From: Phoronis australis
Lineage: Eukaryota; Phoronida; Phoronidae
NCBI GenBank assembly: GCA_002633005.1
Contig: NMRA01000105.1
Location: forward strand, 724,010 to 788,009
Length of the DNA stretch: 64,000 bases
Direction: 5' to 3'
The notes under the pieces are model-generated. The model was not told the origin of the DNA and ran no database searches. It saw only the letters and a list, made by a program, of their open reading frames with translations. The stretch's first letter is position 1; each line of letters starts with the position of its first letter. Shown one piece after another: positions 38,201 to 50,200 of the stretch. The position numbers and the translations under genes were made by a program.

Positions 38201-41200
38201 NNNNNNNNNNNNNNNNNNNNNNNNNNNNNNNNNNNNNNNNNNNNNNNNNNNNNNNNNNNNNNNNNNNNNNNNNNNNNNNNNNNNNNNNNNNNNNNNNNNN
38301 NNNNNNNNNNNNNNNNNNNNNNNNNNNNNNNNNNNNNNNNNNNNNNNNNNNNNNNNNNNNNNNNNNNNNNNNNNNNNNNNNNNNNNNNNNNNNNNNNNNN
38401 NNNNNNNNNNNNNNNNNNNNNNNNNNNNNNNNNNNNNNNNNNNNNNNNNNNNNNNNNNNNNNNNNNNNNNNNNNNNNNNNNNNNNNNNNNNNNNNNNNNN
38501 NNNNNNNNNNNNNNNNNNNNNNNNNNNNNNNNNNNNNNNNNNNNNNNNNNNNNNNNNNNNNNNNNNNNNNNNNNNNNNNNNNNNNNNNNNNNNNGAGATG
38601 ACGGCATAATGCGTCCACATGTAAATATGCAGGCGCATAATAAAGCAATTGAAATTAAGAGTCAGCTACCAACCCTTCTTTGCACTGGAGAATGTACCCC
38701 AGTAGTGGCTTGTTGTAGCCCGTCAACTTCTCAAAGCCTTCCACGGACTGCTTGGACCAGCTGGTGCCAGAGGTTGGGTAGACATCCTTGAGACAGCAAT
38801 GATAAGCAAACGGAGGAAGCTTCCTGAACTCAGGGATCAGCGGGAGGACTTTGTCAGAACTGAGCCACTCTGAGTTACCGTAATCCATGTAGAACACCTT
38901 GAACTCACTGCCATCGCTGATGGCTTCTCCACTGCGTTTCTCGACAATCTCCGCACGGTAGAAAGAGTTGTCGTCTGAAAACTGAGCACAGCAGATGTCA
39001 CCAATGCTGAGACCGCCTAGAAATTTATTCAGCATGAAGTTGTTAAGGTTACCATAGTGTTTTGCTAACTGTTCCATAAGGGGATCTAACTGGGCCGCTT
39101 CAGGCGACACCAAGTGGACATAGAAGTCTGCCGGTGACTCGATATGGGACATCATCACTTTAATGGAGCCATCATCATTAATCGGAACATCTTGTTGGGT
39201 AAGGCCAAAACTTTCACAATCTGTAAGCTCATCAGTTACCTCTTCCATTCCACATGGAATGGTGTTAGAATTGGGTGAACTTTCTGGTTGGAGAGGTTGC
39301 TCTCGTTTCCCACTGGAAATATTTTCTTTGACTGTTGGTTTGCTGTCAGCCACACTGCAAGAATTTTCTCCTGTTGGCTGCAGAGCTCCATTAGAGCAGT
39401 TTTCTTCATTGTTTGGAACGGAGACACAACTATCATGAGACACCTGCTCCTGTTTTGTCTGCTCAGCACCACTCAAGCACTTCTCCTGAACAACTGCCTC
39501 ACACTTTTGCTCATCACTCTCGTGCACTGTATCAACCACAGGGTCTTTAACATCATTCTGGCAAGATTGCTCCACAACATTCTGTTGCGTATGCTTGACA
39601 TCAATCCGGCCGACCTGCTCCAAAACTTCCTGTTCAGCACCACTCTTGCACATCTGATCGGATGTTGATTGATCAGCTATCTTCTCAGCTCCATCTTCCA
39701 ACCACTTCTCAAATTCTTTATGCTTCTCATAGTTCTTAGGTAGTTTGGGAGGGAACCCCAGCTCAATGAGCTTCTGCTGTGGAGTCTTGGATCGGCTGTC
39801 GCTCGCCTCACTTAGACTACGACCACTGGCTTGTAATGTTGACTGCAGAATAGCCTCATTAAGGCACTCATCAAAAGTCTCATCTGCAAGCAAATCCTCC
39901 CACGTCTCCACAATGTTACTTCCAACCTGGGAAGATTGGTCTTCACTGCTGTGGACAGCATCCACGTTCTTCTCTTCACTGACAAGTGTCAGATCTTCTT
40001 CAGCCTTTTTCCCTGCAAGTGAATCTGTACTTTCCAACTTTAACTTTAAATCCGAAACTGCAGTTTCTCCTGATGGTGATTTTGCCATAGCAACTGGCTT
40101 ATGTTTGTCAGTTTTAGAGATGTTGTCAGCAGATGAGCTCTGGCATGCTTCAATGAATTCCGGCACAGCGAGTGATTTCTTCTTCTTTTTCTTTTGCTTC
40201 TTTTTTGAAGGTGTCAAATTCTGGCCCGAGCTGGCGGATACAATCGACCCAGAGACAATAGCGCCCTCACCGTTACTCGTATCCTTCCCAACAACATTGA
40301 TATCTTGTTGCTGGTCACATAGTGCTTCAACCTTGTCCTTTCGTTTTCCATCACAAAAACTCTGTTCAACTTTCTCTTCAGCCAACTTAACATCACTTAG
40401 AGCAAGCAACGGTTTGTTTCCAGTCAACTCTTTACCATCAACATGAAGTCCTCCTTCAGTGTTAACGTGAGAACCACCACCTTGTTCTGAAATACGTTCT
40501 GCTTTAGTCTGTTTGGCATCCTTAGATCTCTCAGGTATAACATCTTTTTGTTGGTTTTCTCCAGATTTCCACCAGGTGGTGTAAAAAGACGTGTCAGTCG
40601 ACTGCTTGACACTGCTGCCAATAACATGGTCAGAGACAGCTTTTCTCGGAGGAAGATTTGGAGAACTGGTTTTAACCGGTTTCTCAACGAGACAAATGTC
40701 AGATGTAGCACCGTGTACAGAAGATTCCGGTATTCCCTTGGCTTTGGGAATAGTCGAACTATTGTCCACCATCCGAGAGATTACAGGAAATCCAGCACCA
40801 TCTTGTTGGTTTTGTACTGAAGGAGTTGTTTTGGGATTACTTGATGTTTGATTGATTATCTTGGGTGCGACTGAAGCTATGACCTCCGTGAAGGTCATGC
40901 ACGTCCAATCTGTAAGGAAAATCAAATCAATATTACAATCACGATAAAAAACATTGAAAGGAATTTGTTGCAAAGATTGGTTTTTTGAATGGTATGCTAC
41001 AATCAGAGAATTGGCTGTGAAACATAATTTCTTGCCATTTTTGAGCAGCGAATTAAAGAGTCACTGTTTTATCAAGAATGGAACTTTGCGGTGGAGAATA
41101 GCTCAAAACTCGGTACATAAACCTCATTTAAAATGGACTTTGAAATCGAATCCTACTTGTTGCTTGCTATTTCGTATATTCTTATATCAGCTATGGCTAA

Positions 41201-44200
41201 ATTACATTGCTCTAATCAGAATTTAATTACAGAGAAAGGAAGCCATACTCTTGTAGAACGGAAGACCCTTGTGTGCTGCTTCACTATGAGACTAACTAAT
41301 GATGAATGAAAATCACTTTATTAGTGTTTGTAACAAGTACCACACTCCAAAAACTCCATTATGTGAGTAGTTCTGGCATGAACCAAATTAATAAATATAA
41401 ATTTGTAAAATTAATGAAAGCATAGCATTCTACAGCTCAAATTAACCTTTCCAAGTTTGGTTTTCATGCCACTGCCCTTGAGAAAAGGTGATTAGCACTC
41501 TTCTGTAACTACATGTTAAAAGTGGGCTAAGGCTCTAAATGTTGTCATTGTAAATAAACTGATTGATTAAAACATTAAGAGTCCATCATCACTAATTTCC
41601 ACGTTTTACTCACTACTACGCCATCTTTCAACTGTCCGTGCAACACTGAACACCGCAAATCATAACAATAGCAATGCAAAGAGGTGAAACGCATCTACGA
41701 CTGCGCCTCAAATGGCATGCTCCTAGGGGTGTTCATTGGTAATATAAAAACGGCACTTAGCACAGAATATGTCACACAGAATATGTCACACAGAATATGT
41801 CACACAGAATATGTCACACAGAATATGTCACACTCAATAATTGAACATGAGAAGCTACTGTAGTGTACTGGATAGGGAACTATTGGCCAAATTTCAAAAA
41901 AAGTCCATCAAGGAACCCCAAAGACACAGAGACAACGGCGAAAAAGCAAACTGGCTTTAGGAGGTTGAGTGGGAGCCGGATACATGCAGGTATATATGTG
42001 GCCGCATACAAAAGAATAACATTTCATTGGAAGATCTTGTAATTTGTCCCATGGTAATTAAAATTCTTGTTCTTCTTATGCCTGAAGATTTAGACTGTCA
42101 TGTTCACAGCTACCGAATCACCTACCATGAACATTGGACTGGATAGCTAACAGAGAATTCAACATCTGCACCACGTGTTTCTGTTGAGCCTTACGAGCCT
42201 GTCGATGGATGATGAGATGATCGCCAATGTTCTGCATTATGTCAGCTGCGCACGGCGACCTGGATGGGTCTTGTTTTTCAGTGGGGAAATATAGGTCCGC
42301 AAAGCGTACAGGACAGTCGTCACTCTGCGGCATCAGAACTGCCTGCAGGGGGCGATCACGCACAAGTCGACTGAACTCAATCGCATGCTCCGGAGCCCAT
42401 TCTTTCAACGAATGAGGGGGTGCCACCTGTGACACGTTAAAATGTGCATTAACTTTTGTCCTTCATTTTGAAATGATAGTACAGTGATAAATTTCCAATT
42501 TCGGACAGTCTCTAGAGTTTGGGACATGGAAACTCCCGCAAAAATTGAATTTTCATCATTCTGGAATTTGGAGTGATTTTGACGATCACCACATTTCTCA
42601 AATTTCATACGATGTGTTTCAATCTACAGAGTGGGTAATTTAGCAATCTCTTTGGCGATTCTTGAATTTGGGACAGCCAATATTGCCCATTTCTAGAATG
42701 TGGGACAAACTCCGATCTTGAGCAAAATAGATAATTTTTCGCTGTCGAAAATTGGAGAATTTTTTACGTATTAAATAAATGCAGAAGATAATCTCTGGTT
42801 GAAAATGAGCAGATTAGAAGAGCAACAAATGCTTCTTCACTAAACACAATAAATTCACTTGCTCCAAATTATACTTTAGGTACTGTAAAGCTGGGGCGTT
42901 TTTTTAGGACATGCTCCAAACCCAGCCTCTATTAGAGGGAAGTGCTCATTGGAGACCCAGTGTTTATTTATTCCAGTCTTACGGCAGGCCAATTCACCGT
43001 ATTGTATGATGGCAAGTGAAAAAATGAGACTTTTCAAATTGTCCGCTGAGGTTGTATCATGCTATTTACGTGAGCAAAAGAATGACTCCTCCATGGTATC
43101 CAGACAAAATGGAGAAACAGCCTGTATTAGACGGAGGGCCTCTATTACAGTCCTGGCATTTACTTATTTCAACATACCTAGACTCTCGTTTTCTATTAGA
43201 GTATAAGAGATGTGGCTTCTACTAGAAGCTTTGCGGTAATTTACAATTTCCACGAGTAACTGATACCAAAGATAGAATTCAGAGAACATGAAATCAAATA
43301 ATGGAAGACAATGGTTGACGTGTATTCATGCAATGTACCCGAATCATAATAAAATCACACCAGGAATAGCTGAAAACACTCTAAGAAAGTGGAATCAATT
43401 TTCAGGGCACCTGCATACAGTGTATGTTTAAAACAATAACTTGCATTGTCTTGGAGACTCCGTCAACATTTTCAGATCTAATTTGAAGCACTTAAATTAC
43501 ATTGAGGAACAACGTCATCAGCTTAACAGAGACCTGACAAACAATATAATTAAAGACTCTATTTATACCATTCACAGACGATGTGTTAAAAATTCTAAGC
43601 TTTTTTTAAGCATTTGTGCCAAAAGTAATCATAAACCAAATAATTAACAGGCCACTGACCACGTTGTTTATCACCACTCTGAACTAGTTTTCAGGAGTGT
43701 AACGTCACCACTTTCCAAGCGTATTACTTGAACACCTCACCTCAGACAGAGCACAGCAGAAAGTCTGTGACGGGAGCTCAGCAAACTGTGGCTCTAGGTG
43801 TCGTATGCTGCTGAGAGGCAAACGTTCGCAGTTACCGTAGTCGAGGTAGAGCACCTCCACATCAGCACGACCAGTGTGTTGATGATGCGCTGAAAAAAGA
43901 TACACCACGTTGTGTCTAAAATGCTAGTAATAATCGTCCTTCTTACGTATAAATCACAGCATGTTGCAGGAATACTCACACTGTGAATGGACTCAGACAG
44001 GCTCATCCTGAAACGAGCTCTCTGACACTGGTGGACTGACCTACTTTTCAAAGTGTCAGTCACTTCCAAGTTCATTAGCAAGGGAAGCACACCCAGTACT
44101 TTTTTGCCAATTCCGTAGTGTCAGCATTGTATCTCAGAATGCACTAATACAAGTTTGCCAGCATCACAATGACAAATTACAATTAATTAGGATACGAGAT

Positions 44201-47200
44201 AGTACATTTGAGTGTGAAGAAGTAGAAGTGCTTGACACGCATTGCATTGTGAGTATAAGAATAAGAGTGGTGCAGTGCTATTTCAGGACGGGGTTGAGCA
44301 TGCATGCCAATTTCGATCTACCGCATGGCAATAAAAGTGTTTAGGCACTGTTATCGATAACTGCTGCCTCTGTTCCCAAGTCCACAACAAAAGAAGATGG
44401 CCACAGAAGTGATCACTCTGGTGATTTGTGCTTTCAACTTTTAACTAAATCATATAGAACGGAGTGTAACGTGGGATAACCGCACAATGCCACGCGCTCG
44501 TCTTAACAGCAACACGCATTTTTCGGGTAACATGTGTCACTCCTTCATGACACTCGGTTTTTAATTACCAAATCAAAGTATCCTTTGACTCTTGTCATAT
44601 AACAGAAGTTTTTAAGTGCTATCTGTGATACGCCAAAAGAGACAACACCTTGACCCAACGTCACGTCAGCACCAGATAAGTACGACCTCCTGCAAATAAG
44701 ATTTTATCCAGTACAGTCGGTGTGCATACTTACATGTGTTTGACTCTGATTGCAGAGCCACAATTCTGGCCCGGTACCAGGTCTTATCTTTGGTATACAA
44801 GGCGCAACACTCCATGCCAAGGTGAAGGTCACACGCACGAATGTAACGACCATTCTTGCCGTAGTAATGACTGCAAGCACAGGACTATGAATGTAGTACC
44901 GTAAATAATGACAATAACAGTAACAGTAGCAGTTGCAGTAGCAGTAGTAGTATCAGGTAGTAGTAACAGCAGCTGCAGTAACAGTAGTAGTAGTAGTATC
45001 AGGTAGTAGTAACAGCAGCAGTAACAGTAGTAGTAGTAGTAGTATCAGGTAGTAGTAACAGCAGCAGTAACAGTAGTAGTAGTAGTAGCGGTAATGGTAG
45101 CAGTAGCGGTAACAGTAAAAGTAATAATAGTAACAACAATGACAATGACAACTGTTACAATAAATATTGATTGACCACAAATAATATTAATAAAAATAAT
45201 AAATACCATAACAACATATACCGTATTCGCCCTAATAAGTGCCCATGTCCCTATAAGCGCCCCCCACGTGTTTTCAGACTTCGCTAAAATAAGCGCCCAG
45301 CCCATGAACGTGTACATGTAAAAAATGCCTTACGTGCAGTTATAAAATTTTGCAGTAAGGTATTCAACTTATCAAATAATATGATCCGACAGTTCTGAAA
45401 AAAATCATTGTGCACATAATTTGTAGACCACGAGCCTCGTCGCTATGTCAGTATTTAGCCGTGACTACACACTTCAAACTTCCGCCATGCTTCAAAAAGA
45501 ACGCAAGTTTTGCTGATCTTGCGAGGAACGAGTCCCAACAAAGTCTGGCCTTTCAGAAAAGATGCAGCATACTTGTCAACAGGATTGTGTTGTATCTTTC
45601 CCGTACAAATCTCACTCGACAGGAATCCAGTGCATGTGGCCAGGAAGTGCACGCTAAATGCATGTACCTGTCATCGAAGACATTAGTCTTCGGGAACTAT
45701 CTATTCAAGAAGCGGGTAGCATAGCATCGTCAAGAAATAAATATTGGCACTAATTTCCAAAAGTTTCTGATATCATAATTTAAGTCAGAATGACCCATTG
45801 ATGGTAAACACTTCCTCACCCTTACACCCCGAATCTCCCAGAAAATAACTCTTAGACTGTCATGCATCCAGTCACCCGGCAACTCAATGACGCAGGCCTT
45901 ACCGAGACAATTCTCGAACGTTTTTTAACAGATGAGACCACCAAGTGCTACATAAAACACGTTCTGCTTTACTGCTTGTGTTAATTTCTTTAGTTACAAT
46001 GCACACCTAGGTCGTTACATTGCGTTTTTTCTGGCAAATGAACTCTGATGACACGCACGTGCTCGCTCACTCACACGCAGATGAACTTCAAAACAAATGT
46101 CACGTGACAACAACATGAGAGTTCGTCCAGAGATTTTTCTTGTGTTGTGAGGTACGATCTAGCGCTGATTTGGACTTAATCTGCAGTTAATCACGACTTC
46201 ACAGGAACTTAAAAATCTTAGGGACGCTATTTGGAAAACTTGAGGATTTCAGGTAATTTGTCGAGTCGAAACTGTATTTTTATTCAAGAATTCAAGTTGC
46301 CCTATCGACGATCGCGAGGCAGCGATGCCTCAGTCAGCAACTCTTCGCCCAGGGATTTCAGCACAATTTTATGAAAAATGATCAAAATTTAACAACGAAG
46401 TTTGATAGCAATCCAGCACAATTTTGTAGAAAGCCTGTCATAGGTTACAGATATGTCACAGGGCGTAAATTTAATGAATCCTACCTTCCAATTTCACCCG
46501 TTTCAAAGACCACGTTTCAACCACCTTAGGCTACAATAAGCACCCAATCCCCCCCTAAAACGAATTTTTCTAAGCGCCCTGGGCACTTATTAGGGAGAAT
46601 ACGGTAATTCATGATAATAAATAGGAACAGTAATAAGTTATCATGGATGCCAACTTGACCATTATTGCCTTGGGTTGCAATATTAGACATTGCCCTCAAC
46701 TTTGGGAGAATGAACTTGCAAATAAATTTGAACTTCAACGTCATTTAAATTAACAACCAGGCACTTTCCCTGTGACACATACTAGTCATAACTTAAGAAT
46801 CTTTACTTTACATTCTGTGATTATCAGAATAGTCTAACTTCATGCAATATGACGGATGTCAGTACAAACTCTAACGGACTAGGGACACTTTGAGCAGAGA
46901 AAGTCACGTGGCCGGACCCACAAATACATAGCACGCACTTCTAAATCTCTCGACTGCACTCTGCAAAAGCTCAAGCTGCACACATAAAAATTGTCATTAG
47001 ATCAATCAAACTTCCTGTGTATTCGAACATACTTTATCAGTGAAAGGCGGGAAACTCCTCACTCATCGATAAAGGTGTGGCGGACCAGGCCGAAACGTCT
47101 GCGTCCAACCTGAACCGTCTCTAAGTAAGTGATTATCTTCTATTGTAATGCCTCTAGAGACCAAGGACCAACCTATTCTCCATAATCAAAACACAGTCAG

Positions 47201-50200
47201 CTGAATCTTCAGTTTAGTAAATAGACTCCAGCAAAATGTCAACACTATGGTTGAGAATCACGTGTGATTGGTTTGAGAATGCACGAGTTCAGTCAAAGCA
47301 TTGTTTATCCCGTTAGTGTTCTGCCAACACATCACAACATACCTAATCTCATCCATTACATCATCTAAGTAAGGACCCACTGGCTGAGCCCAGAACATAG
47401 ACGGGTTGACTACCTCCGTGACAATGACGTTCAGCATTTTACCCGACTCGTATGTCAACGTTGGTAGTCTGACATCCTGTTTGACAGCTGCCTGGTTAGT
47501 TGAGGTCGGCTTCAAGCGAGACCTTCTCGACAGGTCTTGGCTCTTGCCTGCAGGTACCGACATCGAACTACAATCTCCCACCTGAACTGAAGCACCTTTT
47601 GCACTTTGAGTACTGTCGTTGAGAAGGTACTGAACATTTGCAATGTCTCCGTCTGGTGAGCCTAAAAAGTACATCTACATTACACAAATTAATAGAGACC
47701 CCTCGAGTGGTTAATTTTACATTGCTCTAATGGAGGAATCTCAAGCACTCCTTGCGTACTATGTTCTATGTCTGACACCAGCTGGAATCTGCCTTCTCCT
47801 GACAAAGAATACAGAAAAAATTGCCATATTTCTATTTTTCACAGGCTTACCACATTGTTGCACATGCTCAAGATCTTACCAAATTTTGTTTGGCAGTAGC
47901 TACATCTCACAAATCATCCTGAAAGCGACGTAAATTTTCCCGAAGCAATTTTTGTTGAGAAATTTTACAAAATGAAATTTCACCTGTTTGCCGTATTGTG
48001 TCCCAAACTGAATAATTTTTACCGTATCTTTTTTAATATTTAGACCACTCACTGTAGTTATAAAACTGGTCTGACTTGTTCCTTGCTAAGATTAGAAGTG
48101 ATTTCTGGGCGTACGAAAACCTGACCTGTCCAGTGGATTGTTAATACCTTTTAAAGGTACAAGCAATCTGTCACTTAAAATAAAAAAATTAAATTTCAAA
48201 AGCCCACACTCAGTGCATAAGATGACTTACTGAGTCCGGTATCAAGCAATAATGAACTCTAGAGTTCTTCCTAAGCCTGGGAATTTCCTCAGTAAGACAA
48301 CTTTTATAATAGTGAGTAGCACAAAACACCACCAAATCCCTTACTAGAAACTAAAAATGCTTTTTAGTAAGTGAGGGCCCCCATGGAAAGCAGTGTGAAC
48401 TGATCGTGCTACCCTCATTGTAAATATTACATTTAATAAATAATTTTAGCCATTTAACAACATATTGTCGAAGAGCACTGAAAAACCTTTTCCATTGTAG
48501 CACAAGACAACCAGCAGGTTTATAACACCTTTAATTGAACAAGTCACGTTTAGGTTGGCACCAGAAAGAAGAGATCAGCTGATCACTATCACGATGAGGT
48601 TAGACGTACCTGAAACTTTTGTAGTATCAAGCTTCTGGGCTGTAGCTAGGCTGACCCCCTGGGTGACGGGGTCATCTGGCACCAAACGCAACGCATCAGG
48701 GCAACTCCTGAAACTTGTAACTGACGGAGAAGGGATGATGTCGTGGTCACGCTGCAATGAGGAAGGAATGAAGAGTTTAACTACCATTTAAAAAAGCAGA
48801 TAAATACTGCACAAGCAATCTGGCTCTTTGGGCGAGTACAGGGATTCGATTTGCGTAGCACAGCATCCACTTGACAGCAGGTTAATTCACACACTAGATT
48901 TACAAGCCTGCTAAGGATAATATTTATTAATAGTGCTTAAAATCACCACATCAAAAACACCATTAATTCACACACTAGATTTACAAGCCTGCTAAGGATA
49001 ATATTTATTAATAGTGTTTAAAATCACCACATCAAAAACACCATAAAACAGCCCCACCAGTTGATCATGTGTCAAATCAGATCACACGCAAACACTATGT
49101 GATGATATGTTAATCAGCTGATATCCAGTTACGAGCACATACGATACAAGCTACGCAAAACTGGGACAACCAATCACAGCACTAGTCGTCCTCCATTATG
49201 TTTAGTGTGAAAACAATGCTGCTTGTTTTCTTGTGGTTTATGGTACAATAAGGAATGGTGATGTGTTGCGTTTGTGGTGGTTGTGACGACTTAGTATTCA
49301 ACCACACTGTGGCTCTTTTCAGTTTTCTGCGGGACATCGGAGACGAGCGGATACGATACAAGGTTCAACAAGAAACTCGCGTGTTGGTGGACATGACACA
49401 CTGGCACTGGTTACATTCATACATCACACTCATGTCTGTGGAAGGCTATAAAGCAATGTTCAATGATGCTGACAATGTCAAAGCGAGCTAAATAGTGGTT
49501 TTCAGCAATTAAAACGATATGAAACATTTTTTTTGTATTTCCTGGTCTCTTTTCTTTCCGAAAATATGTACTTCTACTAGTTGACAAAGCCTAGTCTTTT
49601 GATATACGAAATAGAATGGAGGCCACTAAATAAGGTTTGCGACAACCTCAAGTTCTAGTATCGGGTAGACTGGTGCAAAACTACGTCAATGTAGGATCAC
49701 ACTGCTTATCGAGTACCAATACTTACACGTGTGTTGTCAAGAGACTGCTGGTTAAAACTTTCATTGTAAACAGTTGAGCTGGTAGAGGGCAAAGTGAAGT
49801 CAGCCGAGATATTGTCTTCCGACATATTGTCTGTAAGCAACACCGACTCTTATTAATTTAACTGTAGTCATGAAGATTGAATAAAATAATCATAGATTTG
49901 TCACATGAGGGATTTATGATAGAAGCCAGCAAAACTACTGATCACTGTGAGGAAACATGCCAGAAGATGAAGTTAGTACTTTGGCCAACCAGCTTTCTGA
50001 AAAGTCGCACTTCCAAATAAGTGCCCATAGGCCAACTTTCAAAAATTCCTGGTAGATGCCAACCACCAGACTCAAAAAATAATATAAGTAGCCTCCAGGT
50101 GGTGTTCAAGAGGTCAAATGAAAAGGTGTTATAGTCCTTTTAGTGGAAACCTATTTACCAAATTGATTAAAAATCCATCAACAAACTCAAAGATACAAAA

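Larger units (their letters stand above)
37661..38635. mobile_element. R1 dispersed repeat, copy B (contains the assembly gap)
   Basis: The first 348 bases align without gaps to copy A with about eight differences. Sequence after the gap matches copy A from 35279. Starts and ends at the same points as copy A, with different flanks. Confidence 0.8.

Noticed and set aside
37802-38791. Long open frames across 38.0-38.6 kb
   Set aside because: They only read through the N gap; flanks are R1 repeat.
39745-40446. 233-codon open frame on the plus strand
   Set aside because: Antisense shadow of the giant Tudor exon; serine/phenylalanine-rich text is the complement of the Lys/Glu/Ser-rich linker.
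44953-45317. Frames of poly-Tyr/Cys/Leu/Thr
   Set aside because: Translation of the AGT/CAG array.
45410-45724. 104-codon frame inside the TIR transposon
   Set aside because: Both strands are open; no transposase motif, so chance or a heavily decayed relic.
47050-47130. Hammerhead-like CCGAAACGTC context in a Tudor intron
   Set aside because: The GAAAC half is present (GGCCGAAACGTCTG) but no CTGANGA partner at proper spacing; probably an old Penelope-type fragment.
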